From assembly GCA_035310985.1 (NCBI GenBank), contig DATGDH010000055.1, forward strand, positions 1 through 44,143: a DNA stretch of 44,143 nt, written 5' to 3'. Source of the stretch: DAHVFK01 sp035310985 (GTDB taxonomy: Bacteria; Pseudomonadota; Gammaproteobacteria; Burkholderiales; SG8-39). Both the position numbers and the translations under genes were made by a program. Below the pieces are notes generated by a model. The model did no database searches. It was not told where the DNA came from and worked only from the letters and a program-made list of their open reading frames with translations. Position 1 is the stretch's first letter. Each line of letters opens with the position of its first letter. Below, piece after piece: positions 12,001 through 27,000 of this stretch.

Positions 12001-15000
12001 CGGCCAGCCGGTGGTCGACCTTCGGCCGGACAACAAGGTCGAGATCGGCGGCACGCTCACTCTGGGCGACCCGGGCGGCTCGACGAACGTCACCGGCTAC
12101 GGCGACGTCAACCTGCTGGCCGCGAGCGACGCGAACTACAACTTCGACCACTACGCGATCACCGCGCGCTTCGACGGATTCGCCGGCAGCGCGATCCCGC
12201 TCAGCGACGTGCACGCCACCGCCTACCTGTTCTCGACCGATACGATCGCGGTCGATTCGGGCGCGCATGTGGCGACGGCGGGCACCGCGAACCTGCTGAC
12301 GCCGACGCCCGGCCCCGACGGCAACCTGATGAAGGCGCAGGCCAAGGCCGAGAGCTGGGTCACCGACCTGCAGGAGGCGCTGCTCGGCTCGGGTGCGCTG
12401 CTCGACTTCCAGAACGCGAGCGCGCCGTCACTGACGGTCGGCATCATCCGCAACGACGGCATCGTCGAGACGGGCATCCACCGCAAGGTCGAGCTGATCC
12501 TCGGCAATCCCGATGCAAGCGGCGGTTTCGGCTCGGGCGGATTCGACGGCTTTACTTCGGGAAGCGCGTCGAGGGCGACGGGCCCGACCGCCCAGGTGGA
12601 GCGCACCTCGGTCACCGATCCGACCTTGCTCGAGACGGGCTACACCAGCGACGGCATCACCTACCAGACGGGCAGCGAATCGCTTTCCAGCGCGCTGGTC
12701 GATCAGATCGCCACGGACCAGGCGATCCTCGCGCAGTACGGCAGCACCAACGCCACTCTGAGTTCGTTCTATACGCACGAGATCGCCACGCTGACGGCGG
12801 AGCTGGCGGCCGACGGCCTGACCGACGGAAGCGGCAACGTGCTCAACGTCAACGTGATGACGGTCAATATCGACCCGATCGTCGCCGAGGCCGGCCGGAT
12901 CTTCACCGAGGGCGTCCAGCTCCAAGGCAGCGGAGCGTGGATCGCGCCGAGCGACGCCGACGTCAAGATCATCAACTATACGCCGGCCTTCCTGCACATC
13001 TACGGCATCACCGTGCCGGACACCAACGGCGGACTGTTCTTCAACGGCGTCGAGGAGACTTCAAACGGGGACATCGGCGTCCACAACCACAGCAATCTCA
13101 TTTACTACAACACGATCAACAGCGCCGCCGGAAATCCCGATCCACGAATCCCGGCGGAGGTGAACCCGCCGTCGTTCAGCCAGGTGCCGAACCCGACCGC
13201 GATCCAGCCGGTCGTGTTGGTCGAGAACGTGCTCAACGTCTTTGTGTTCAACGAGAACCACGTCAACGCCGACCTCACCACCCACGTGCAGTACCCGTGG
13301 CCCGACATCCGCATCATGAGCACCTCGGATATCAGCCCCAACGGGTCGAGGGGCGTGGGGATCAGCAACGACCAGGGCTACGTGATCCTGGCGACCGCGG
13401 CGAGCGGGCTCGACGGCCTCGATGTCGGCGGGCATGTCGTCGTCAACGGCGTGGATTTCGGCATCGCCCCTCCGGGAGGTAGCACCCCGGCGGGCAACAT
13501 CCCGATCCTCGGGCCGATCAATGCGCTGCACCTCGTCATCAGCACCAACGGCACGGTACTGATCGACCTGCCGGGGCAGGATTTCGAGACCGCCGGCACC
13601 AACCACACGGTCGGCGTGTGGGACGGTCAGCCGGAGATCAATCCGAGCCCGAAGAGCCCGACCGAGGGGCCCTATCTCGATCCTTCTGACCCGAACTATT
13701 TAACCCAGCTCGGCGGCGGCGTCGTGAACGCGTCCACCATCACGAACAGCGATTCGCTCGGCCGGCCGACGATCAGCGACATCCTGGCGCAGCCGGCGCC
13801 GACGCCCGGCATCTTCGGCACCGAGGTGATCATCCGCGCCGCGGTCGTCAACCTGAACGGGCTGGTGCAGAGCGGCAAGGCGGATTACGCGGTCACGATC
13901 GACGATACGGCGCAGGTAGAGGCCGACATCGCCGGTATCGAGTCCGGCGGCAACACCGCGATCCAACCGCTGGCGCACCAGCTGAGCCCCGATTTCGAGA
14001 TCGATTTCGACCCGGTCAAGCGGCGGCTGATCGTCGAGGACACCCGCGTCAACGGCGGCAACGTCCAGATCACCGGCGACGTGGTCAATACCGGCAACGG
14101 CCAGATCATTGTGCTGGGCGGCTACGGAAATCTGTCGGTCACCAACAACACCGCCTACGACCTCGAAGTGCACCGGCTGGACGTATCGACCCCGGGCGCC
14201 GGCACGCTGATCATCAACGACACCTCGGGCAATGACCCGGCGATCGCCGGCACACCCGTCGACAATCGCGCGGCCGGTCATACCTACACGACGCTATACC
14301 AGGAAACGAACGGCCAGCTGACCGTCAACACCGATAACGGCAACGGCTACACAAACACCACCACCGTCGACCAGGTCGGCGACAGCCCGATCGATCAGAC
14401 CTACACCCCGATGAGCGACTGGCGCTACGGCTGGACCGTGGCAGTCGACCGGCAGGTGAAGATGTACTCGATCGAGACGTCGAGCAGCTGGATCGGACTG
14501 ATCAGCACCGGCAGCAGCTACCACGGACCATTCACGTCGACCATTCCGATAGGTGTGCCGCAGCTCGAGGGGGCCGGGCCGTTCTACTACACCAACCCCA
14601 GTCCGGCCAACGACGCGTACAACTTCAGCACGCAGACGATCGCCCAGACGCAGACGCTCGACTTCGACCCGACGAGCGCAGTCAGTACGGCGGCCAGCAC
14701 GATTACGCTGCCAGTGGGCTTGTTCACCGGCATGCAGGTCACCTACAGCGCAAACGGCAACACCGCGATCGGCGGCCTGAACGACGGCCAACAGTACTAT
14801 GTTCACGTCGCGGACAACGGACAGACCACCCAGTTCTACACCAATCAGGACGACGCGGTTGCGGGCAACGGCAACTTCGTTCACCTGACCTCGATCGGCA
14901 GCGGCACGGACCAGAAGCTCACTGCGGCGGCGAACAATTTCGTCTCGAAACCGCTCGACACGACGACCACGTGGTACGGCACGACGACGATCACGGTCGA

Positions 15001-18000
15001 GCACGACAACATCCAGGGTCAGAAGGTCCTCTACAACCACGACATATCGGCGCACCGTCCGATCGACATCCAGTTCATCGGCCATCAGCAGGGCAGCATC
15101 ACGGTCAATTCGCAGGGCAACGTGCTGATCGACGGGCCGATCCTGAACCCGACGGGCACGACGACGATCGACTCCGGCGGGTCGATCCTCCAGGACAGCC
15201 CTCTCGGCGTCATCGGCGGCAACCGCGTCGTCCTGTCGGCGGGGACCGGCATCGGCAACGCGGTCTACGGCGCCGATCAGAGCAACAACAACAATGTGAC
15301 GCTGTTGTCCGGCACGCCGCTCTTGGTCAAGGTGGGCCCGATCGCAGCGCCGTTCGACCCCAGTACCGCGGTCAATACCTTCAACAACACAATCAAGGTC
15401 GGGATCGTGCCGGGGCTCGAGACCGGCAGCAAGCTGACCTACGACGCCCAGAGCGCCGGCGTGATCGGCGGTCTCGCGGACGGCAGCAGCTACTTCGCGC
15501 GCGTCATCGATCCGGTGAACGGCGTCATCACGCTCTTCGACACACAGCAGCACGCCTTCAATGCGGGCAACAACATCAATACGCTCTATTCCGGCCAGAT
15601 CGATCTGAGCTCGAACGGCACCGGCCACCTGCAGCGCTTCACGATTTCCGGCCCGACCGCCACCGCCGCCAGCCTCGACGCGACGACGCTTACGGGCAAC
15701 ATCAGCATCATGCAGGCGCCGGGCTTCGACCTTCCGATCGACACGGTGCAGTCGGATACGCTGGGCGCCATCACGCTCGCCTCGTCAAACAGCATCAAGG
15801 TCGCCAACACATACCAGGGCCTGGTTTCGGGTGGCGCCATCGACCTGTTCGCAGGCGGTTCGGTCGGCAACGGCACCGGCACGCCGCTCACGGTCGATTC
15901 GCCGAATGCCACGGATTTCGCGACCGACAAGCTGACGGTCGCGCACTTCACAGCGGCGATCAATGGCGCGCCGGCGAACTACGGCGGGACGGTAAGCGGC
16001 GCTGTCTATTTGAAAGAGAAGACCGGCGATCTGCGCGTCAATTACATACAGGCGAGCGGCGACGTATGGCTGAACGTGCCGGGCGGCAGCCTGGTCGACG
16101 AGAACGTCAACGCGCAGGTCGACCAGCGCACCGAAGCGGAGTTGCTCTCGGGAGTGTGGAGCAACCTCGAGCTGACCGACGCCACGGGCTATCACCTGAA
16201 GGTCCAGGCGGCGCTCGACAGCTTCAGCCAGGCCAAGTCGCAGGAATATCAGACCTACTGGAGTTTCCGCAACGAGCAGCCCGACCCGTCGGTGTTCGAC
16301 CCGAGCTTCCAGGTTGCGCTGTCGTCGAGCGAGCTCGCCTATTACCAGAGCATCGGCTACACGCCGTCAGAGATCCAGACGCTGGTCAACGCCCGCACGG
16401 CCGAATACCACGTGCTGAACGCGCAGTACGGCACCGGCAATCCCAACGGCGGGACGCTCAACATCGGCTACAACGACCCGATCGTCAATGTCGCCGGCAA
16501 CTCTATCTTCCTCGGCGCGAACAACGGGCTGCAGACCGGCGACCAGGTGGCCTACAACGCCAACGGCAACACCGCGATCACCTTCAGCGCTGGCGGACCG
16601 TATTACGTGCGGCTGCTCGGCGACGGGTCGGTGCAGCTGTACAAGACCGAGGCGGACGCGACCGATCTCGCCCATAGCAACAACCTCGTGACCTTCACCT
16701 ACAGCGACGAGGCGAAGGGCATAGCCGGCACGGAGCAGATGCTCAGCTACTCGCCGTCGCTGCATTTCAATCCGACCGGCAACGGAATCGTCGATCCGAA
16801 GCAGGAGACGATCAGTCTTCCCGCCAACAACGGGCTGCATACCGGCGACGCGATCGTCTACGACGCCGGGGGCAACACGCCGATCAGCGGCCTGACCGAC
16901 GGAACGACCTATTACGTCAATGTGCTGCCCGACGGCAGCACCGTGCGGCTCTACGACAACCCGGCCGACGCGTTGCTGGGCCAGTTCCCGGGCCTCGTCA
17001 AGTTCAACCCGAGCTCTGCGAGCGCGGTCGACACCGCCTGGGACGCGATCCTGGTAGGCGCCGGCAGCGTCCTCACTACCGGCGACAAGGTGACCTACGA
17101 CGCCGAAGGCAACACGGCAGTCGGCGGGCTGACGGCGTTGGGAAGCTATTACGTCAACGTCACGAACGAGGTCGATACCGCCAAGGACGCGATCTTCGTC
17201 GGCCTCAACAGCGGTCTCTCGACCGGCGACGCGGTCGTATACGACGCGGTGGGCAACACCGCGATCGGCGGGCTGAGCAGCGGCGGGCAGTATTTCGTCT
17301 ACGTCGCGGGCAACGGCACGGTCCAGCTCTACGACAGCCAGGCCGACGCTGTTGCACATTCGGGTGCCGGCCTCCTCGATCTGACGACGACTGGCAGTGG
17401 CACCGACCAGCACCTGATGACGACGCAGGCGGCATCGGCCGGCTTCACCGCCGACACGAGCGTCGACACGGTCAACAGCACGATCAACATCGGCACCGGC
17501 ACCGGCCTGCAGACCGGCTACCAGGTGACCTACGACGATGAAACGCACACCGCGATCGACGGGCTGACCAGCGGCAATGCCTATTTCGCACGAGTGATCG
17601 GCGGCTCCTTGTCGCTCTACGACACCGCTGCGCACGCGGTGTCCGGCGGCAGCACCGGGCTGGTGGTCCTCGGGCCGAACGCCGGCAGCGGCGCGCAGCA
17701 ATTCACTTTCTTCAAGCCGAACGCGGCGTCGGCGAGCTTCACCGCAGACGTGACGCACGTCGATACCACCGGCTTCACGATCAACATTGGCACCGGCACG
17801 GGCCTGCAGACCGGCGACCAGGTCGCCTACGATGACGAGGGAAATACGCCGATTGGCGGGCTGACCCAGGGCAGCAGCTATTTCGCCCGGGTCGTCAACG
17901 GGCTGCTGTCGCTCTACGACACCCAGGCACATGCGCTCGCGGGCGGCAGTGCGGGGCTCGCCCAGCTGGGCTCGACTCCGGGCGGGGCGCAGCAGTTCAC

Positions 18001-21000
18001 GTTCAATCCGTCGCTGCACTTCAACCCGACGATGGCGGCGGTGCGCTTCTACACCGGCGCGGACGCCACCAACGCCACGAATGGCGGCAGCACGGGGCTG
18101 GTCGACTTGACGTCGACCGGCAGCGGCAGCGAGAACCGCATCATCGAGGCCAATACCGGGCTCGTTCTGCTCGGCGGCACCAGCATTGCCAACGGAACCG
18201 ACCAGAAGTTCGTCGTCTCGTCGCCGTCGGTGCACTTCATCCCGGCCGGAACCGCCGGCTTCAGCGCCGGCGCGAGCACCGTCGATACGACTCATAGCAC
18301 GATCAACATCGGTACCGGCACCGGTCTGCAAACCGGCGACCCGGTGACCTACGACGACATGGGGAACGGCGCGATCGGCGGATTGACCCAGAGCGGTAGT
18401 TATTTCGCCAGGGTGCAGGGCGGCCTGCTGTCGCTCTACGACAGCTCGGCGCACGCGCTGGCCGGCGGCACCAACGGCCTCGTTGCCCTGACTTCGCCCG
18501 GCTCGGGCGCGCAGCAGTTCACTTTCTCGGCGGTCGATACGGTAAACGACCAGATCCGGCTGCCGAGCTTGCCGTGGCTGCAGACCGGCGACGCGCTGAC
18601 CTATGACACCGAAACCAATGGCGCCGTCGGCGGACTGACCAATACCAACACCTATTTTGCGCGGGTGCTCGGCAACGGCTTCGTGCAGCTTTACGACACG
18701 CTGGCCGACGCCGTCGACCTCACCCATACCGCTGGGCTCGTCAACCTGACGACGACCGGATCCGGCGCAGACCAAAGGTTCACGGTCGCGTCGCAGTCGG
18801 TCTTCAATCCGACCGGCCAGGCGATCCACCGCGATCCGATCGTCAGCACCGCCAACGACACGATCTTCCTCGGCAGGTCGACCGGCCTGCAGACCGGCGA
18901 CGCGGTGACGCTGAACACCGAGTCCAACAGCGCACCCACCGGGCTCAGCAACGGCGGCACCTACTATGTCGTCGACCAGGGCGACGGGACCTTCAAGCTC
19001 TTCGACACCGAAGCGGATGCCTACGCCAACGCGGCCAACGCGGCCGTCACCACCGGCCTCGTCGACCTGACCTCGACCGGCACCGGCGCGGAGCAGAAGT
19101 TCACCTTCCAGCCGTCGATCCATTTCAACCCAAACGGCGGCGCGGTCATCGACGCGACCAACACGAAGATCTTCCTCGGCAACGGGACTGGGCTCGTCAC
19201 CGGCACTCAGGTGACCTACGATGCGGAGGGCAACACGGCGCTCGGCAGCCTCGTCGATGGTCAGAGCTACTTCGTGCGGGTGCTTGCCGACGGCACCGTC
19301 CAGCTCTTCGACAGCGCGGCGCACGCCGAAAACCTGGCATACACCAACGCGCAGACGCTGAATTTCTCGAACAGCAGCGGCCTCGACCAGAAGTTCATCG
19401 TTTCGCAATCGCCGTCGGTCCACTTCGCCCCGAACGCCGGCACGATCGTCGACACCGTCAACGACTCGATCTACGTCGGCTTCAACAGCGGGCTCGCGAC
19501 CGGCGCCCAGGTGACGCTCGATTCCGAGGGCCACGCCGCGCCAGGTGGGCTGAGCAACGGCGGCGTCTACTACGTCCGCGTCCAGGCTGACGGCACGATC
19601 AAGCTGTACAACAGCAAGACAAACGCGCAGAACGACACCGGCCACATCAACCTCACGTCGACCGGCAACGGCAGCGATCAACGCCTCATCGTCACGCTGA
19701 ACGCAGACGGCAGCGCGACGAACGTCGACACCATCGCCTTCAGCCCGCAGGGCACCACTGCCTTCGTCTACAAGCCGACGCCGCAGGAGAAGGCGGATCT
19801 GATCTCGAGCATCAAGGAATGGACGCCCGACCAGTTGCTCTACGCGCTCGGCGCGGGGCTGCTGAAACCGGTCACCGATACGCAGGTGCTCGACAAGGAT
19901 GCCAACGTCGTCGGGGCCAGCGTCACGCTGCTGACCGGAGGAGACGTCGGCCAGAACGCCGGCAGCATGCTGATCAACCTCGCGACGCAGCCCTTTACGA
20001 CCGACCAGCGCGTCGCCCTGTCGGCGGCGGAACGGAGCGATATCCAGTTCCTGTCGCAGGACCTGACGTCCGTCACGGTCAACTTCGACGCGGGCGCAAA
20101 GACGATCACTCGCAGCAGCGGCAACTGGACGACCGACGGCTTCAAAGTCGGCGACTCCATCACGATCGAGGGCAACACGCAGAACGCCACCGACGCGAGC
20201 GCGACCAACAAGCCGTTCCCGGTGATCACGGGGATCTCGCTTGACGACCTGACCCTGACGGTCGATCAGCTCACGGCGACCGAGAACAACGTCGCGCTCA
20301 GCATCGCGCCCGTCGTGCTCGACCCGTCCTTCGTGGCGCAGCAGCGCAACGGCACCCAGAACCCCAGCGAGACGGTACAGGCCTATTTCGTCGCCAACAC
20401 GCTCGACCTCAACACGCTCCAGCCGATCGCCGGGCGCATCGAGCGCACCGACGGCGGCAGCTGGTCGGCGGACGGCTTCATAGCGAACGATCTATTGAGG
20501 ATCAGCGGATCGCAGAACAACTCGACTGACGGCGGGCTGGTCGACACGATAGCCGCGATCACCGACAGCACCGTGCTCTCGTTCAACGGTAGCAGCGCGG
20601 TCGGCAACAACACGGTCAACCTCGGCGCCACGACGCTGCTGACCGGCGACATCGTGACCTACAACGGCGACGGCACGATCGGCCTGACGAACGGCAACAG
20701 CTACTTTGTCGCGGTGCAGGCGAACGGCTCGGTCAGGCTCTACGACAGCGCGGCGCATGCGGTTACCGACAACCCGAATGTGGGGATGTTGACTCTGACG
20801 GCCGGTACCAACACGCAGAGCTTCACCACCGCCAGCATCATGACGCTCAAGGCGAGCGACGTGATCTTCGCCGAGACGCCGGAGACCATTACCGTCACGC
20901 GCGGCGCGGCGCCGATCGTCAAGTTCATCAAGGTCGGCCAGATCAAGCCGTTTAACGTCTATGCGACCGGCACCGTCGACGTCACCGCCGGCAAGAGCGT

Positions 21001-24000
21001 GTTCCTCAGCACGGGGATGTCGAACGGGCAGTTCCACGACCTGAATCTCGGCCAAGTCATCGCCGGCAACGCCGATAGCTATCAGGACAACCTCCGCATC
21101 AAGAGCAAGCAGGGGCTGTTCGACGCGACCGGCGGCGCCAACGACCCCAGCAATTTCGGCCAGCCGAACATCATCGGCCAGGACATCATCCTCGAAGCGG
21201 CCGGCAGCACGATCGGCACGCACGACAACCTGGGCTACGGCAAAGGCGGCAATTACGGAGTGGACGGTTCGGCCGCGGGTCCCGACATGGGCGACCCGAT
21301 CACGATCGACACGGTCAACAACGGGACGATCACGGCACGCGCGCAGGGGCTGGTCAACATCTACCAGGTCGCCGACAACGGCCCCGGCACGATGCAACTC
21401 GAGTCGGTGTTCTCGCAGGGCGGCAATGTCTACCTGACCGCCGACAACTCGATCCTCGACGGGCTGCACAACCCGTTCGTCAGGATCGAGACGCTAAGCT
21501 CCACCGGCCACATCTATCTCGACGCGATCGGCGGCTCGATCGGCAACGGCGTCGGCTCCGACTATGTCGGCATCCAGGCCGCGCAGATCGACGCCGGCTC
21601 GATCGACGCCACCGCGTACGGCGACATCGCGATCGCCGAGACCGATGACGCGTCCTTGCCGAACCTGTACGTCCACAACATCATCTCGCAGACCGGCGAC
21701 GTCTACCTGAAGGCGCAGGAGTTCATCTACGACCCGGCGACCCTGCATCTGGCGGACATTCTCGGCAACAACATCTTCCTCGATGCCGTCAGCGGCGGCA
21801 TCGGCCGGGCGGGATTCGAACTTGGCATCCACAGCCACTGGTCCGACGGCGGGGCCCTGCACCCCGGAACGCTGACGGCGCAGACCGAGAAGGACACCGC
21901 CAACATCTACATCAAGCAGGTCGACCCGTCGGATCCGGCGACGCCGGGCAAGGACGACCTCTACCTCGACACGGTAACGACCGGCTCGAGCCACGTCGCG
22001 TTCATCATCGCGCCCACGGGCAGCATCTTCAACAGCGACAAGCACCCGGAGAACGTGCTGGGCGGCAACACGTTGCTGTTCGCGCTAAACGATATCGGCG
22101 AGGACGGCAACCGGATCAAGACGCAGGTCGGCAATCTCGAGGCGCAATCGACGACCGGCAGCACCTGGATCGACAACAGCGGCGACCTGTCGGTCGGCGG
22201 CACGGCGATCAGCAGCGATCCGATCGGCGCATTCGCCGGCGGCAGCGTGACGATCACCGCGCTGAGCCCCGTGGTCGTCAACAAGAGCGTCGTAGCCGAG
22301 AGCTCGATCAACATCATCGCGGCGGACGACAGCAACGGCGGCGACAGCATCACCGTCGAGGCGCTCGACCTGTTCGGCAATGCGCTCTATCTCAAGTCGC
22401 TGACCGACATCAACCTGGAGGCCGGCAACGACATCACGATCGGCGGGCCGACCGCCGGCGCGCCCATCGGCGCGCTGCTCCAGGCGGGCGACAGGGTCAC
22501 GATGAAGGGCGATTACGGCAGGCTCGACAGCGACCCGCTGGAGCTCGATCCGGGCGTCGGCAGCGTGATCACGGTCGGCGGGACGGTCGAGGCGCCCACG
22601 ATCAGCATCGAGGGTGGCCCCAACGCCGACGTCATCAGGGTGACGACCGGCCAGCTGATCGCCGGCTTCCCGTGGGATGCGGGATCCTGGCCGTTCGCGA
22701 CGGCGCCGGTGGCGCCTCCGCTCGCCGTGGTGCCGTTCCCGGTCAACCCGCCAGCGACGTCGCAGATCACGATCAAGGGCAACGACGACGCCACGGGCGA
22801 GGGCGACCAGATCCTGCTCTGGGGCAACATCAGCGCGAAGGAGATCGACGTCTACACCGGCACCGGCACGGACGCCGGCGCCACCGGCGGCCTCGTCGCG
22901 CTCAACCCGACCAACGGCGACGGCTACCAGCTGCAGATCGCCGGGCAGGTCAACCTGTGGGGCGACCAGGGCAACGACACCTTTGTCGTCAACAGGCTCA
23001 ATACGCTCGACCTGGCGCACAAGTTCTTCAACACGTCCGGTTCGCCCACCGGCGTCGATCCGGGCGTCTCGACCCCAAGCTCGGTCAGCTTCACGGCCGC
23101 CGCGGGCATCGTCGACACGGTCAACAGCACAATCAACATCGGCATCGGCACCAACCTGTTCACCGGCGACCAGGTGACCTACGACGCCGAAGGCCAGACC
23201 CTGATCGGCGGACTGACCCAGGGCGCGCATTACTTCGCCAGGGTGCAGAACGGGCTGATGTCGCTTTACGACACGCAGGCGGATGCGCTCGGCAACGACA
23301 CCACCGGCCTCGTGGCGCTCACCTCGACCGGCGCGGGGACGCAGCAATTCACCTTTGGCGGTGTCACCAGCGTGCGCAACACGGTGAACATCAACGGCGA
23401 GGACGGGTTCAACGCCTACGACGTCAATCTCACCGGAACGAACGATTCCATCGTCAACGTGCATCGCAGCGGCGACCCCGGATCGGGCGCCGATACGCTC
23501 ACGATCAACGGCGTGCCCGGCACCGACACGTTCCTGCTGCGGCGCAATTTCGTCGCCCTGCTGCAGGGGACTCCGCCCAGCAGCTTCGGGCCCGATTACG
23601 AGCGCGTCAATTACGACACGACGATCAACGTGCTCGACGTCAACGGGCTCGAGCCGTACGACTTCGTCTACAACGACGGGACGGGCAAGGTGCAGCAGGA
23701 GTTCGCGGCCGCGCTCGATCCGTTCGCGGTCGCCGCGGACTTCGCGGGCTACGCGGATTATTCTGCGGCAAGCCACGCCAGCCACGACAACTTCTATGTC
23801 GACGACAACAGCGCGATAACCGTGCTGACCGGCGCCGACGGCGGCAACAACTTCCAGTTCGGCCAGATCTTCGGCACCGGCCGCGTCGGCGGCGGCAATG
23901 TCCAGTTCGGCGACGATATCTCGACGATCGAGGTCGCGCTCGGCCGCGATGTGGGAGGGAACATCGTCTCCGGCTATCTGAGCCGCGGCGTGAGCTTCTC

Positions 24001-27000
24001 GACGACGGGCTACGGCGGCGACGGCAACGACTTCTTCTACGTCTACAGCAACCAGGCGCCGCTGAAGCTATACGGCGAAGCCGGTAACGACAACTTCACC
24101 GTGCGCGCCTTTGCGCTGCTGGACTCCAAGCTCCTGTCGATGACCGACACGACGATCCACACCGGCAGCGGCAACAGCCATATCGACTACAACGTCAACG
24201 CACCGCTCGCCGTCGACGGCGGCAGCGGCGTCAACTCCGTCACCGTGATCGGCAGCGGCTTCGGCGACAGCTTCGTCATCACCCGGGACGGCGTGCAGGG
24301 CGCCGGCCTGAATGTGAGCATGACGAACATCCAGATCCTGGAGGTCGACGGGCTTGCCGGAAACAACAATTTCTACGTGCTGAGCACCGCGCCCGGCGAG
24401 GTGGTGACGCTGATCGGCGGCACCGGCAACGACACGTTCAATGTCGGCGGCGACGTGACGACCCCGATCATCGCGCGCAACGTCAACGGCACGAGCGCCT
24501 TCATCAACCACAGCGTGACGAGCGCCGATCTCCGCTACAACGGAAGCTTCGTCCCCGGCATCCCGGTCTCGGTGGCCAACGGCTCCGCCGGCACGGTCAT
24601 CGTCGGCCCGCTGACCAAGGTCGGCGACCCGAACACGCCGATTCCGCAGCTGTTCGAGAACGGCGCGAGCGGTCCGAGCGAGGGCCAGTACCAGCTCAAG
24701 ATGGCGGTGCTGTCCGCGAGCGTCACGCCGGGTACCATTGCCTACCTCACCGTCGCGGCGGCATTGCGGCCTTACGCCAGCTCGGCGCAGGGCAGCAAGA
24801 CGCTCGAGGTGTCCACCGACGGCGTGCACTTCTACCAGTCGCTGGTGCTCACCTACGACCAGGCGCAATCTACCGGGCCGACCGCCTGGGACCGCACGCA
24901 GACGATCTACGTGCGCGCGGACAACGATGCCGTGCAGGAAGGCGAGCAGACGATCGTCATCGCCCACTCGATCCGCAGCACGAATCCGGCCTACAACGAG
25001 CAGCTGATCTCGAACCTCGAGGTCGACCTGGTCGACGACGACAAGCCAGACGTCGTGATCAACCAGGCGCACCCGGGCAACCTGAACGTCGTCGAAGGGC
25101 AACCGACTGATCCCAATCCGGCCCTGCTGACCGAGCAGACCGACTCGTTCAACGTGCAGCTGACTCGGGCACCGAACGCCGGCGAGACGGTGACGGTCAC
25201 GCTCAATAGCGACGTCTACAGCCCGATCAACCATCTCCTCCTGTCTTCGGCCGACGCGCGCTTCAGCGCCACCGACCCGAACCATCCGACGGTCACGTTC
25301 GACAGCACGAACTGGAACACCCCGGTCAACGTCGCGGTCAAGTCGTACGACGGCTCTCAGGCCGAGAACACGCTCGAGTCCGACATCACCACGTCGCTGT
25401 CGAGCAGCGACCAGCTGAACGGCGTCTATGCGACGGCGAACCTGAACGACACCCACAAGGTCCGGGTGAACGTGATCGACGGCGACGTCCCGCAGGTGCT
25501 GGTGACGCCGGGCAGCAACCCGATGATCGTGTCGAACACGCCGGGCGGCTATGCCACCTACACGCTGGTGCTGACCGTGCAGCCGACGGCGTCAGTCACG
25601 GTCGCGCTGCTGGACGACGGCAACACGCTGGTGTCGGCCGACTCCGACCCGCTCAACCGCTTCAAGGCCAGCGACCCGCTCGTCCAGGGGCGGCCGAGCG
25701 TGACCTTCGACCAGTCGAACTGGAACGTGCCGTTCACCGTCAGGGTCTCGTTCAATCCGAACGCCAACCTCGACCAGGGCACCCAGCCGGTACAGGTCTA
25801 CCCCGCGCAGCCGCATACGCTCACGGCGATCCAGGGACCGCTGATCATCGAGGGCGACAAGATCCCGAACAAGGACCGCTCGATCCGGCCGGCGGTCATG
25901 CTGCCGACCGAGATAGACACGGCGCCGCCGGCGGTTGTCTTCCCGGATCATCCGGAGAAGCAGACCAACACGCTCAACATCTACGACGACGGCAGCGTGT
26001 CGAACGACATTGGCACGCTCGGGCTCGCCAACGACGCGAGCGGGATTGCCGCGGAGTACGCCATTCCGAAGGACGGCAATGGCGGCTACAGCGGGGTCAA
26101 CCTGAACGAGTTCGGCCTGATCAGCGGCCTCAACATGGTCAGCCAGAACCTGGTGCTCAATTACGGCACCAATTCCCAGCCGGACAATCGTACTTTCCTG
26201 GCCGGCATCACCTATCGCAACGTCCAGGTCGTCGACGTGATGCTGGGCCTGGGCGACGACCATTTCACGGTCAATGCCACGCCGGTGCAGCCGCAGACGA
26301 TCTACGGACCGGACGTCGACGATTCGATAACCGTCGTCCAGGGCGGCGGCGGCAACAACACGCTGGTCGCCAACGGCGGCGGCGGACCGAACTCGGCGTT
26401 GATCCTCTTGGGCTCGACCAGCCAGGACGGCCGCTTCTACAACATCAACCCCGACCTGATCGCGTTCAGCGCCAATCCGTACGCGATCGACAGCTACGGC
26501 GATCCGTGGATGGCGCGCGCCTTCCTGCCCAACCACCTCGGCAACAACACGCTCGATGCCCACAATGACCCCAACCGGGTTGTGCTCTACGGCGGCGCCG
26601 GCGACGACATCATCTACGGCGGCGCGGCGGGCGACTGGATCGCGGGCGGGTCGGGCAACGACACGATCTACGGCAACGGCGGAGACGACAACATCTACGG
26701 CGACGACGGCTTCAACATCAACCTGTCGCAGCGGATGAGCCTCGCGACGCAGGCGATCGCTGCCGGCGACGATTCGGCCCAGGTGCTGACCGTCGTCAAC
26801 TCGAGCAGCTCGAGCGAAATCGACGCCGACCCGCTCAACTTCGGCAACGACACAGTCTACGGCGGCGACAACAGCGACATCATCATCGGCGACCACGGTG
26901 TCATCAATCAGGTCGCGGGCACCAACCGCATCCTGACCACCGAGTCGGTAACCGAGGTCTACACGGTGATGCCGGGCGTGGGCGGCAACGACTCGCTAAA

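Noticed and set aside
9697..13482. A 1,261-codon plus-strand frame overlapping the giant gene
   Set aside because: It is extremely Arg/Gln/His-rich, has no recognisable motif, and is a frame-shifted reading of the repeat region. There is no sign of a real overlapping gene.
16367..19681. A 1,104-codon open frame on the minus strand, opposite the repeat array
   Set aside because: It lies wholly inside the giant gene, has low-complexity Arg/Asp/Val composition without domains, and its length follows from the GC-rich third positions of the plus-strand gene.
16475..19725. CRISPR or non-coding satellite as an explanation for the tandem repeats
   Set aside because: Unit length is about 255-300 nt, always in multiples of three and in one open frame, with protein-level conservation. 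That is a coding repeat.
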